A stretch of DNA of 64,000 nt from Tubiluchus corallicola (Eukaryota > Priapulida > Priapulimorpha > Priapulimorphida > Tubiluchidae). The notes under the pieces are model-generated. The model was given only the letters and a program-made list of their open reading frames with translations. It was not told the origin of the DNA and did not search any database. Position numbers and translations under genes: made by a program. The stretch covers positions 60,001 through 124,000 of the forward strand of contig JAQGDQ010002372.1 in assembly GCA_030141605.1 (NCBI GenBank), written 5' to 3'. Shown one piece after another: positions 1-16,000 of this stretch. Within the stretch, counting starts at the first letter, position 1; each line of letters opens with the position of its first letter.

Positions 1-829
1 ACAAATGAAAAAGTAGGTAAAAATGGCACAGGTAAAAATGGCACAGGAAAAATGGCACACTACTTAGCAAAATGTCTGTTTAGGGTTAGGGTTACAGTAA
101 TTATTTTGGCTACTTTTACCTCTGTCAAGAAAGTTATTCTTCAACACAGTTCGTTTTGTTGTTTTTTGTCTGTTATGGCAGTAAGCCTGTTACGCAAAAA
201 ACTATCTAATAGATTTCCCAGAAACTTCATGAAGAAAGGCGGGCTTAAGGGGTGCCAAAATGGGAAAATGTAAAAAACATGCATGAAGTACTTCGTGAAG
301 CTTTCAGAGGGAGTGTTTAGTGCTTCTTTTTTGTTATCTCCACTTAACTGTTTTTATTAATGTGTATAGCCTAATAAGGTGATTTGGTAGTTATATATAT
401 TTGTCAGTCTATTACAATCGCCAAAATTAATGGTTAAAAAGATAGATAAACACTATGCGGAACATTCGTGCATTATTGATTATAAATCTGTGAGACTTTT
501 GCTAGTCTATTTATAGCAATGTAGACTCTATATAAACTCCATATAATATATAGACTCTATATAATATCAATATAGGAACATTTTTGTGTGTTTGCTAGTT
601 TATCTTTGTGTCAAGTTTTTTAATCAGAAGAACAGATGAATAAGTAGGATTGTTCGGCTTTAGCGGAAATCTGCTTCCTACTAAGCCCATTCTAGATTTA
701 TTAAAAAATCAATTGCATCAAAATAACATGTGCCATTTTCCCTACTTTTCCATGTGGGCAATTTTTCCTGTGCCATTTTTACTTGCTTTTCCGTTTGTGC
801 GATTTTTCCTGTGTTATTTTTAGCGTACC
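1..829. mobile_element. Non-autonomous element with iterated inverted termini, copy 1 (left end cut by window)
   Basis: The left part holds repeated GTAAAAATGGCACAGG-type motifs (about 15-58). The right part (about 729-826) holds the same motif inverted (CCTGTGCCATTTTTAC). The inner sequence matches the element at 30537-31501 in order: a TTAGGGTTAGGG stretch, a 'TCTGTTATGGCAGTAAGCCTG'-like block near 170, a block ending in a stretch near 430, and an 'AAAATAACATGTGCCATTTT' block near 720. The terminal repeats are still pairing at base 1, so the true left end is outside the window. No transposase is visible. A short open frame inside is not conserved in the second copy. Confidence 0.75.
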
Positions 830-1000
830 CCAGCAAGATCTAGTGCTGCTGCAGCTATCACGATTTTTACATAGTTATAACAGTACATGCAAACGTCCTT
901 ACGTCATTATTGAATAACTTGACTTCTTCAGGTTTGTTAAACATTCTCGGTTGGAACAGCGTCTTCAGTGGAGGAAATTAAAATTCGTATTTCTTTGCAG

Positions 1001-4539
<3,539 letters not shown>

Positions 4540-5573
4540 GTATCTGTGTGTATTTTCCCTTAGTGAACTTTTGTGACAAGGTACGTTTTTTACAGCGCGG
4601 TGTAATATATAAATATTCTGTGTAAGAAAACACTTTTCTACAAGTTGTGTTCGTCCAATGAACTATGAATGATCTTTTTGGATGAGTAATTGTAATATTC
4701 TTTAATACTTATTATTGTGCCATTGATTTAATGTTGTTTGATAAAAATAAGTATGACTATTATAGTACCCGCTATTTGTGGGAATTTGCATAGAAACTTA
4801 GGCTGTACTCCTTATCTAACTAGTTAATAAGCAAATTACACAAGACATATAGGTAATTTTCAATGTTGTTAATTAATCACAATGCACTTATTATTTAGCG
4901 ATTCATTCTGACAACTTCACGAATACATGTGTTAGTAAATATTGCACAATGCTGTAAATAGCCAAGAATTTTTACGTGTTCATTTATATGTCACAATTTT
5001 ATTGCCACATGTTGAAAGGCCATGTGCTGACTTCCTATTGTGATGCTTGTTACAATTACAATTTCGTCACGCACTTCAAGACTCACTTAGAGCACGTTTA
5101 TACTGCGTAACACTACTACTCACTATGTTCATCCTGCCATCTGTGGTTAATTTTCTTCAACTAATTCTTGTTCGGAAAATTATTGTTTGCTTACAACGGA
5201 TGTTCACTGTTTTGTGAGCGAATTTTAATGTATATAAATTTACACGAAATACACTGCTCTGCTTATGTATTTTTTTCAAAATTAAAAAATGTCTCGTTAG
5301 TTTGTAAGGCTGTTCAAACATTTCGAATTGAAGATTTTAGTTTGTTGAGGGTGGAAAAGTACTAGAATTTCCTGCATAAGTCGTTCAAAAACTTGTTTGC
5401 TGATCATTGTGTATGTTTGTAAATACGAGTAATTAAGGCTGGATTTTGGGAAAAATATGTTTTTTAATTTTATAATAATTTTTAACAACTGCAGAGTACT
5501 ATTAAATATTATTAAACGGCTATTTTTATTAAGTGCAGTACTGCATATGGTAGCTTCAATCTACTTATATACT
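4540..5573. other. 3' flank of first Ly6-like gene, nothing recognised
   Basis: AT-rich sequence that must include the 3' UTR of the gene ending at 4539. I could not fix a polyadenylation site. The short open frames have no recognisable motifs. Confidence 0.4.
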
Positions 5574-6009
5574 GCACGAGAATTGGAATCGGGTTATGGG
5601 GTCTGACACGGTTGTCCCGATGATTTGACTCAACTCCCTCGGTGACTCAAGTTCCCCGGTTTGATAAAAATTTGGCACAAGCGTACAACGAATACTTACA
5701 AGCAAAGACAAATACTTACTCCATATTTTCGTCATCGTCATCACCAAATCATCATCATTATCGTCGTCGTCATCATCGTCATCATCATCATCATCCAGCA
5801 CTATACATTTATTTTTTGATTATAGGCCTACCATATTAACTAACTAGGCAAGCGATGTAGGCATTTATAGGCATATAATTTGTGTACGAATTTTAAATTT
5901 TTGATTAATGAGTGAAAATGAACGGTTATTTTTATAACTCTACAAATGATTTGTAAAAAAGGGAAAAACCGGTTGACACGGTTTACTAGACCCGGTTCCA
6001 ACTCCGTGC
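5574..6009. mobile_element. Candidate MITE with imperfect inverted ends
   Basis: The left end GCACGAGAATTGGAATCGGG and the inverted right end GCACGGAGTTGGAACCGGG share most bases. A second block, ACACGGTT, follows in both arms. The interior contains a (ATC)n/(GTC)n stretch. No clear target duplication and no coding capacity. Confidence 0.5.
5728..5801. repeat. (ATC)n/(GTC)n trinucleotide repeat
   Basis: Impure CAT/CGT triplets. The Asp-rich and His-rich open frames here are by-products of the repeat. Confidence 0.9.
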
Positions 6010-8093
6010 CGTGTATTACATTCGTTATTTGGGAGCTCTTAAACTATTTTTAGCAAAATCCTCTTTTTGGTATCTCAGATATGCATCGATCAACTCGATT
6101 GCTTACCTTTTAAGTTTAGATAAGTTTGTAACTGCTTGCCGAATTTTGATGAAAATAACTCCACCGGTTCGTTTTTCCGGCGCAATCTATTCAGCAGTAT
6201 TAGTTTGATCAAAATCTAGTGACAGATCGCAATTTTTTTAGCATTTGATGTGGATTCGTCGTTCACTTGCCGGCCAAACATCAGCTTTCAATAAAACAAT
6301 GTATTTGATTTGTTTGTATAATATACGACCAAAACTGCTTACTACTGAGAATATTGGCATGATTAGATTCATATTGTGGTAAATGGAACTTTTTAAATAC
6401 AGTTTTAAATAGTGAGCATCACTACTCGGTATAATTAATATTAGTTTACTCTTTTTCTTTTAATAATCGAATACACTAATTATATAGAGAGATAAACACG
6501 TGTATTACGCCTTATTGCACCAAATGTTTTTCGTAATATTTTACATGCCTTTTCAGCAATTACAAGTTTAACTTTGTAATGCATAATAATTTCAAAAAGG
6601 CAAACACTAAATCATTCTATCGGACAGTCGGGCTGGTGGTCGCTTAGGGTGCTAAAATTGTTTTTACTAACGTTTTTATCCATAAGTATTCAGGCAGTAC
6701 GGTATGGGCTTTGCGCTAAGTTTAACTAGGAGATGTGTGTGTTCTTATATTGCAGCGACTATTCGTGGTTAAAATTATCTATATTTGTTGTATTTCTGGC
6801 TCTCGTATATATATATTGTTATATATGTTGTCTGCGGTGATATTCGTATGATGTGAATAAAAATCGATGTTTTAATCTATAGATCTGATGTAGTGTAATC
6901 AAAAGAATTATAATTGTTGGTACTTACATGCGTAGATTAACAGGTAACATGTTGTTACAATCATTATTAATATTATGGTTTGTCCAACTGCATAGGAAAG
7001 GATATATCACATAACAATTAACCTTTTTGTTTTTTGGATCTAGTGAATAGGTAAGACTGTTTTAATCTGTATTCTGTCTTAATAGTAATAAGTGACCATC
7101 ACATCTATAAAGAGCAAACTTTAAATATAATGGTTTATTATATATGTGCTACAGCTGATGTACACATTTTGATAGTTCGCCATAATTGCAGTAATAGTGT
7201 TCCATGGCTGCAAAATTTGTAATCTAAAGTAAATTTATAAAAAAATATTGTCAAGTTGTGAGCGTTGACGAAGTTAAAGGCAAAATTTAAATGAAACAGT
7301 AGCATAAAATTTGTTTTGAACTGATTTCCAGGGTTCGCAAGTGTGTCTGCTCTGAGCTAGATGGCCTTGATTTGTAGGACAGAATCAATAAAGCGTTTAT
7401 ACGGAAGTCGCTGTTACTCAGAGTCAGAGAAGCTGCAGAAAAGGAGAGCATCCATACGGGGGAATGTGGCAGTCTTGTCTTGTCAAAGAAGTTAACTGTC
7501 TACACTTGAAGGATTTTTGAACTACTTTGTGAAAGCCCAGATGAACTGTTTATGAGTGTTACATACGCTGACTTTTCACTTCTGTTAGTATTTTCAAAAA
7601 TACTGAAAGTCGACCAAACTTGCAAGCAGCGTGTGACATGGCATTGTGTGGAGGGATGCATCATTCGTATAGGCAGTTCTTTTTTTTATGTACCGCTTTA
7701 TTCTTTGTCTCAACAAGTAAGTAAAATCACTAGCTTTTGTCGATTTTTCTACAGCGAATCTTTATTATTTCGTTTTCGGTGTATATGACAGTTTTACTCA
7801 TTGTCTATAGGTAATACGGTATAATAAAGAATTGGAATTTAGTAACTTTATGGTATGCAACGAGAAGATAGAAATCACGGAAATGTATAGAAGCAAAGCA
7901 ATCTCTATATCATTCAAATAACTAATTTAATTGTCAAATATTTTTTGTACAACGTCTTGAAATTCAACAAGGTTTATCAGTATTAATGATATTTCGGGAA
8001 ACCACTGCTCCCTTCACCAGGTTACATAAAATGTGTTTGTGTGACACCATTGTCTTTGTCTTTATTAACAATAGCATTCCTTTTTTAATCATG
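6010..8093. other. Intergenic, nothing recognised
   Basis: AT-rich DNA with no supported exon. A less AT-rich patch lies at about 7320-7500, but it has no open frame with family features. Confidence 0.4.
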
Positions 8094-8220
8094 GCTCACT
8101 TACTGATATCGTCTAGACATGTCCTTTGCTGCCTTCTTCTAGTACTTCTCCCTGCGATTTCTTTCATCTGTCTCTGTATCAGTTCGCTATACCTTAAAGC
8201 ATGTCCACAATATTAAGCTT
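8094..8220 (-). pseudogene. Non-LTR reverse transcriptase C-terminal remnant
   Basis: The minus strand reads YCGHALRYSELIQRQ followed by RRRQQRTCLDDI. This resembles the 'GH-x-LR ... GRGRQRTTWLDDI' tail common to RTE/Jockey-like reverse transcriptases. Only this fragment is readable and stops surround it. Confidence 0.6.
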
Positions 8221-9103
8221 TCTTCTTGACGATGATATCCCAGCAGGTTTTTTCTCCTTTAACGTTCCTGTCACTTTTTCATTTCGTGACTTTTCTTCTC
8301 TAACTGACGTTCAGCATGCTTCAGTAACAGCACATTTCTAAGACTTCCAGTCGCTTACTTGTGCCTGCTTACTTCAGTGTCCATCCGTCCATGTAGCAAA
8401 ACTGACCAACATAACATGCGTCATTTTCCTGTCGTTACACTAATCTTTTGATTTCATATAAACTTTCTTAACTTCGCAAACTAAGTCTGCACTTTTGCAT
8501 TTTATTTCCTTCTCATAACTGCCGTTTTTTGTTACTTTCCCAACTCCTCAAATAGCAAGAATGCTCTGCCTGTCCATTATCTCCGCCATCGATATTTAAC
8601 TTCATTGTTTTCTACTTTCCCTCCTGATGGATGTGCAATCTCGTGGACAATGGATGGATATTAAAAAAACAGTAAGTATGCACCAAAGTGGTTTGGGGGA
8701 CCACAAGTGGCCGTTTCCTTGGATGAAATCTTCTTGAATGAGGAAAGTGACGATGATGGTGGTGATGACGATGTTTTGGTGACGATGTGATTATTAGTGA
8801 AGATGCAATTGGTGACGAGGAAAATTAAAATTATGACCATACTAATGGTTTTTGTTACTAAAGATTTTGCGATTGAGTTTAAAATTTATATTTATATTTA
8901 AAATTACAGTTATATTTTCTATAGTTACAATATTGTTCCAATTAGTGTTTAATATTCAGTTAATTCTCTTATTAATGGAATATTAAATTTATTTCAGTAA
9001 CTTGTTTGACGTAAATACGGTATTACGCAACTTTTGATCTCTTATAATCGTTGTCCAGTACAGGTCGTCTGATTTTTAATTTGTCCCGCCAACCTCATTA
9101 GGA
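8221..9103. other. Intergenic; short GATGRTG patch
   Basis: Contains an impure GATG/GGTGAT simple repeat at about 8750-8815. No gene seen. Confidence 0.4.
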
Positions 9104-9139
9104 TTGGACATTTTTCAAACAGTACAATGTCCCCTACAC

Positions 9140-9345
9140 TTTGGCAGAAAAATTAACCATGTACTTTATGGTGTAATTTTCGGCCCTCTGACCGCTAACC
9201 ATAATGGTGAGATTCCATATTGCCCGAGCAGTTCTCGTCAGATTTGGTGTTTTTTAATTCACGATAGTACCACCTACAATTGTAGACATCTAGCCATGTA
9301 CCCTATGATGCAATTTTTGGCCCCTTTTGAGGATACCTATTGTTT
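9140..9345. repeat. Diverged direct repeat, about 138-bp period
   Basis: CCATGTACTTTATGGTGTAA near 9158 and CCATGTACCCTATGATGCAA near 9294 each lead into a 'TTTTCGGCCC / TTTTTGGCCCC' block. This looks like two old copies of one unit. No coding signal of known family. Confidence 0.5.
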
Positions 9346-9475
9346 CCACCCCGAACGCCCCAAAACTCCTTGTAAGACGGGCAGTTTTATGAAAGCGTAG
9401 ACTAGTACTCAGATGCCCAAACCTTTTGTTCCTTATCATGTCCTTATTTCGTCTAGGACTTTTTCTTCTGGAACT

Positions 9476-9717
9476 ATTTGGACACATGGGTCATTTGGAC
9501 GCAAGGTACTTTGGACACATAGATCATTTAGATACAAGGCAGTTTGGACATATAGGTCATTTGGACACATAGGACATCTGGTCTGAAGGCACTTTGGACA
9601 CATATGACATTTGGACACTAGGTGTTTTTCACGCAGTATTCAGAAGCGTAGATAATTTTTGTCCAAATTATCTATGTGTCGAAGTAGCCCGTGTCGAAAT
9701 GACCCATGTGTCCAAAT
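9476..9717. mobile_element. 242-bp element with 21-bp perfect inverted ends and internal iterations
   Basis: The first 21 bases (starting ATTTGGACACATGGG) are repeated exactly, inverted, at 9697-9717. Between them, degenerate copies of TTTGGACACATAGGTCATTT recur about every 35 bp (about 9476-9626). It looks like a small fold-back or MITE element. The Cys-Pro-Asn open frame on the minus strand simply reads the iterations. Confidence 0.65.
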
Positions 9718-9718
9718 T

Positions 9719-9789
9719 GCAGCAGAAGCAGCATCAGCAGCAGCAGAAGCAACAACAGCAGCAGCACCACCAGCAGCAGCAGCAGCAGT
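9719..9789. repeat. (CAG)n/(CAA)n trinucleotide repeat
   Basis: Impure CAG/CAA/CAC triplets directly next to the 242-bp element. The Gln-rich frame lacks any support as a gene. Confidence 0.9.
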
Positions 9790-10064
9790 TAAATTTTGAG
9801 GCGGATATGGTCTGTTTTACTTCTATTTGTGCCAAAAAAGAGTTAGACGTACATTTCTAAGTTTGTTTGCATTGACGGAGTCTGCGCTTTACTGAGCAAC
9901 GCTCTAGTTCAATGACGTTTTGCCAGATTTAATATAAAAAGATCTGTAATTTAACTTTGGTGATACTGCGCTCAAAAAAGCTATAAAGCATACAAGTGTT
10001 AGTGATCATTTGTTACTGCAAGTTAAGACACCTAAAGACATTTTTTATAATTATAAAATTATTA

Positions 10065-13000
10065 ATGATGCTGAAATTAAAAGCTTGGGAACTTGTTCTG
10101 TTGCTAGTCGTGTACTCTGTTGCAAAAGGTTTTGTCCCCCTTACATCTGCTGCCCCTATAACTGAAACGTCACTTTAGACTGACTTGCAATTTGTAAATT
10201 TGTAAATCGAAGTAGCTCCATTCAAATGACGGTTTTTTACAATTATAAAATATTCTTAACAGTTAATATGTGAATGAAATTTCAAGCCCTTTCAGTTTCA
10301 TTTACAAAGTAAGACGTGTTAATTAGACACAGTTCGTATAAATGAAAACACGTTAAACGCAGACATGTGGTAGTGGTATTTCGGATTTATCGTCACACTA
10401 TAATGGCATACTGGTCTACTGGAATCTAATTCTCACAAATGCAATTTAAACCCTTTGAGATTTGCTGGCGGCTGACTCTGCAGATGCTGAGTTACATTGA
10501 GTAAATAATTGTAGACTATTATTTCGTGAACCATTCATCACGCCATCGTGAATCATTTCTAGACTAAACATTTCTCAAATTCTTTCATAATTAATCGTTT
10601 TTAGGCAAGAACATCTTCCCACACAAGTGCTCGTTTTGCCATAAATTTTCTGAAGCTTGCTGGGAATAATTACGTTTCACAATTATGTACAATATGTGTA
10701 TTTTCATAATTATGTTTATTAATAAAATTACGGTGCTTTTCGTCAAACGGTGTTGGGTTTAAACAAGTGTTTGCAACGTGTTGAAGGCCGTATGTTAAGG
10801 CATGTGTCGCAAATTCCAGATATTGATTGTTTCACGACATGTAATGCTCATAATAAAACCGACTGAATAAAATGTGTGTTTTCATTTTCTTGATATTTTA
10901 TTATAGAACTTACAATGAAAAGGTTCAAAAGGAACAAAACACAAGCACTGCTGTTCATATTAATTAAAATCATCAAGTTTTTGGTGCTCATACAGCTCCA
11001 ATATCAGCAAGCTTAGGCCCGCGCAATTTTCTGTTGCACAACTAATTGTTGCAAAATCTGTAAATAACTGAAATCTACGGAGAAGAAATAACTGAAGAAC
11101 TAAAAAGTTACAAGCTGAACTCAAACTTTTAGTTGCGCAACTATTTTGTAATGTACTGTTTTCAATGGGGGCGTGCAGATATACAATTTTTAATTCCGCA
11201 ACTTTTAACCAAACACAATATTTAAGTGCAAGAATAAGGCAGCGCCTTATGAAAAGGTTCTATTAAGCGTACATTAGAGAGAAATGAAAAACAAATTAGA
11301 TACATAATTCTTTTTGTTATTGCTACCATCCTTTAGGATGTTCAGTGACAAATTCGGAAATTGGAGACCAAAACATTTACTGAAAAGTGAAAAGTGAACA
11401 GCGCACACAAACACGTCTTACTACAAGCAATTAAAATCTTTCTGCTGCCTTTTTCGAATTTTTTCCTACTATTGCGATCTTTTACAATGACAGACACCTC
11501 TTATAAGACAGACAAAACGGGCAATAAGAGAAGACCAAAGATAAAAGTCTTGGTGTTGGAGATGGTTTTATTTCTGCACTTAATGTCGAGATAGATAATG
11601 TGCAACCCAATAGTACGCAGCAGTTCATCAAAACTATTTGGACTCATACGATAATAACTAAATAATTCAGTCGAATGAGCCCGTCTGCCGTGATAGAGCT
11701 TATAAAATTACCTTTTCAGTAATCGGTGGCTATTTATTAGGCGGGCCAAGTGTTTCCGGTGTGCATTTGTCTTTTATGAATTAATAATATACAAATACAT
11801 GCAAACTTTTCAAGCTCCATAGCACCAGCCTGGCAATTAACAATTGCGTGTGTGTGCGCTCGATTTCGGTACACCAGTAAAATTGCCGCAGTTTTCAATT
11901 GTACAACTTTTAATTGCGCTGCGAGGGCCCACAACTGGCGGTAAGGCGCTTGAAGACGTTACTTGTATTTATGCATTATTAATTTACAAAAAGACAGAAA
12001 CGTCGAAAGTAGTGGGGCAGGTATTACTGAAAGGACAATTTTACAAGTTCTATGACGACTTACGGGCTCATCCGAGTAAATTTCTTAGTTATTAGGTTTC
12101 TGTTCTCATATTCAGGTAACTATCTGTCATGGAAAACAACAATGCTACAAAATCCCTATCTTCCATTTTCCAGTAAAAGTTTCTATGCGTCTGGAGTTTT
12201 TTAACAAACAATGCAAAATGAGCGAAATTCGCGGCAGCAATAGCTGCAGCATGCCTAACGTGTTCGCAGGAAGTGTTCACTCAAACTTCGTATTTTGATC
12301 TTCATTTTCTGAATTTGTCACAGAATTTCTTGAAAGACAATAGCAGAGATAGTAACAATGATTTATCTTCATTAATTTGTTTTTCTTTTCTTTTGTACCT
12401 TTAATTATGCCCTTCATAAGGTGCTGTTTTTTCTCACGCTTAACTATTGTGTTTTGTTTACAAATTGCATGTCTGCGCGCTTGTCGGAAACTCGTTTCCG
12501 AAGTAAGCAAATTACTATTTGCTCTGTATAAATAATTGTACGAAGTACTTAAAGAAAGAGTACATAATTACTTCTGTAGTTTTATTGTGCAAGTATGTAT
12601 GTAGTAAACCTGTCTTATCGCATCACTAGCCATGTAATTGTTAGGCAGGAAACAACTTGTTGGGGGAAAAAACTGACGTCTCTGAAAGTTGACGGAATAG
12701 GTCCCTACGTTAAGAGGAAAAGCTATCTCTTAACTTAATATGGACTAACTGTAATTAAAAGGAAGTTGACTTTTCCTTGCGTATAGAAGGCTGTTTTCCT
12801 CATGTAATAAAAACACTCGGGAGTAAAGAATCCCATGGTGATATATTGAATTGTTAATTTCGTGACGTTGGCTAACACTATTTAGTTTTATTTACAGGTC
12901 TTGTTGTGAAGTTATTATATTGTTATGTTATGTCTTATATATGAAGTGATAATGTAAATAAGTACATTATGATGTTTTTAACTCATTTGTTTAACTTTAG

Positions 13001-16000
13001 GTAATTAGTTTGATACATCGATTCTCCCGCCTTCTCTAAGCTAAACGTGAAATAAGCGAGATTAAGAACCAAAATAAATTCCCCGTTCTCGGCCTGATAC
13101 CAGATTTTATTCTTGTTCTCGCCAGCGCTCTCATTTAAACTTGAAAATTACAAAACGGTTGTTGCGCAACTAAAAGTTTGACCCCGTTTGCAACTTTTCA
13201 TCGCGCAATTTCTAGTTACATCTAACTGCGCACTCTAATCAGTAGCTTTTCAGCGGTCTTCAGTGTAGTAACACTTGTACGCGTTGACTGTACAATAAAC
13301 GCTTCTTTTTATTGTTTTCAAATGTGCAACTCTACATTACAAGTCCGACATCATGGCGATATGTAATATTGTATGACAATACTATAAAATCGTTGGAACA
13401 GCAGGCTTCTTAAGAAATGAGCAAAATTACTACTTGACGCTTGGAATCCAATATCCCTACAGCAACCCATATAAGCGAATAATGTAGGCTAGAAGAGCAT
13501 TGGTTTCACAACGAGCGCCGTATTGATCGCATAATCATCCCGCTTCCTTCAAAATGTCCCGTGAGAAATGCCGAGAATGTTTTTGTTTTATTGCGTCCTT
13601 TTCCTGGCGATTAACGACTGGACCGCTCTAGCTGAGTATGTCCATTGCGATTGTAATGTTGGGAATTAAACTGCAATATGATGGCTTTGCTTGCCGGTGC
13701 AGTGGCAAGCTATTAATATTTGGCTCTCGTGGCCTGCTCCAGAACATGAAAGGACTTCATGTAAGTTGTCGAGGTCGAAGTTACGTAGTTGCAATGATAT
13801 TTAGTTAACACCGCTATAAGTAAAGAGTTGTTTTGGTGAACATAGATAACTTACGTTTATAACATTGCTCGAAGCTTCCAAAATCTCTGGGGTGCTTTGA
13901 AATGAAAACAGGGTTTCCCGTTTCTATAGAAAGTACGACCACCACTTTTACCGCTGTTTATGGTACCCATGTTCAAGTGGCTGAAAGCAAAATTATTGCT
14001 TATCCATTATAGCATCTCTCTTTTGGGTGCATTATGAAGTGCATGCGTTTTATGGTACGAATCATAAGACAAAATTACCACTGAGCAGAGTGGAATTAAT
14101 TCCACATTATGATGTCCAGTCAGACTTGTGTATAAAATCTGGTGGTAACAGCGTTCATTTGTGACTTAAAGATATTCACAAAAATGTATACAATAGTTTT
14201 TACAGAAAACTAATGCTATTTGCAGTTAAGCTAGAGGTTCCAACATAAGCTATTATATCGTTGAGTTTGTTTTCATTTCTCAAGTAGAAAACGCAAGGAA
14301 AGTGACGCATGGAACTGCTGTCAGAAAATCAGAAAATTTACGATTTTTTCTCGAAATCCCTATGCAACAAAAATGTTTATTTCACAGTGAAAACGCGCGC
14401 CCTGTACAACAACATTGCGAGTTACAGGCATGTAGGCATATTAGGAGCATTTCACCGTGACGCCTCATGAGGATGAGTTTTTGTTTTATTGCCAGAATGT
14501 TTTTGTTTTATTGCGTCCTTTTCCTGGCGATTAACGACTGGACCGCTCTAGCTGAGTATGTCCATTGCGATTGTAATGTTGGGAATTAAAGTGCAATATG
14601 ATGGCTTTGCTTGCCGGTGCAGTGGCAAGCTATTAATATTTGGCTCTCGTGGCCTGCTCCAGAACATGAAAGGACTTCATGTAAGTTGTCGAGGTCGAAG
14701 TTACGTAGTTGCAATGATATTTAGTTAACACCGCTATAAGTAAAGAGTTGTTTTGGTGAACATAGATAACTTACGTTTATAACATTGCTCGAAGCTTCCA
14801 AAATCTCTGGGGTGCTTTGAAATGAAAACAGGGTTTCCCGTTTCTATAGAAAGTACGACCACCACTTTTACCGCTGTTTATGGTACCCATGTTCAAGTGG
14901 CTGAAAGCAAAATTATTGCTTATCCATTATAGCATCTCTCTTTTGGGTGCATTATGAAGTGCATGCGTTTTATGGTACGAATCATAAGACAAAATTACCA
15001 CTGAGCAGAGTGGAATTAATTCCACATTATGATGTCCAGTCAGACTTGTGTATAAAATCTGGTGGTAACAGCGTTCATTTGTGACTTAAAGATATTCACA
15101 AAAATGTATACAATAGTTTTTACAGAAAACTAATGCTATTTGCAGTTAAGCTAGAGGTTCCAACATAAGCTATTATATCGTTGAGTTTGTTTTCATTTCT
15201 CAAGTAGAAAACGCAAGGAAAGTGACGCATGGAACTGCTGTCAGAAAATCAGAAAATTTACGATTTTTTCTCGAAATCCCTATGCAACAAAAATGTTTAT
15301 TTCACAGTGAAAACGCGCGCCCTGTACAACAACATTGCGAGTTACAGGCATGTAGGCATATTAGGAGCATTTCACCGTGACGCCTCATGAGGATTTTCCT
15401 CGTGAGCAATTTTGCTGCCAGCTAGAAGGTATGCGTCCTTCTCACGACGAAAGTTGCCGCACTGTAGAAATCCTGCATGTTCTATTTTCGTGAGGAATCC
15501 TCGTGGAATTACGATTAAAATTTAACTGCTCAATTACTTCTTTCTTGTTTAACGAACAACAATTAACACATTTTAACATAAAATTATAAGGATTTAATCT
15601 CTCTTTTAACAGAAGAGACGATTTTGTGTGTTATTTTTTGTAATAGCCATGGTCATTTCTCTTGATCGTCTTTCAAATGCCCATACAAGGTTGGAACAAC
15701 ACCACGGTGCTCTATTGATTCGTTAATTGGGTTCCGTCAATAACGATGGTAATTAATACTATCGTAATTATAGTTAACAGTTAGTAAAAACATGACGTCG
15801 TCTTCATTATCCATGTTGACGATCGAGTAATAGCTGTAAACCTGCAACTCGCAAAGTAGCTGCAACTAACTGGACGAGCGGAAAAAAACGCACATTGAAA
15901 TGTTTTTTTTTCTGAAAATTTTCTGATTTTCTGACAGCAATTTCGTGTGTCATTTTCTTTGCGTCCTCACTGTGAAATGGGCCTTACTCGTCAACATAGA

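Noticed and set aside
61-110. TTAGGGTTAGGG as possible telomeric sequence
   Set aside because: Only two units, and the same stretch recurs inside the second copy of the dispersed element near 30670.
9436-9618. CPND-repeat protein on the minus strand
   Set aside because: It reads through the iterations of the 242-bp element; no start context or conservation.
9594-9860. Gln-rich 88-residue frame
   Set aside because: Its body is the CAG repeat, with no flanking conserved domain.
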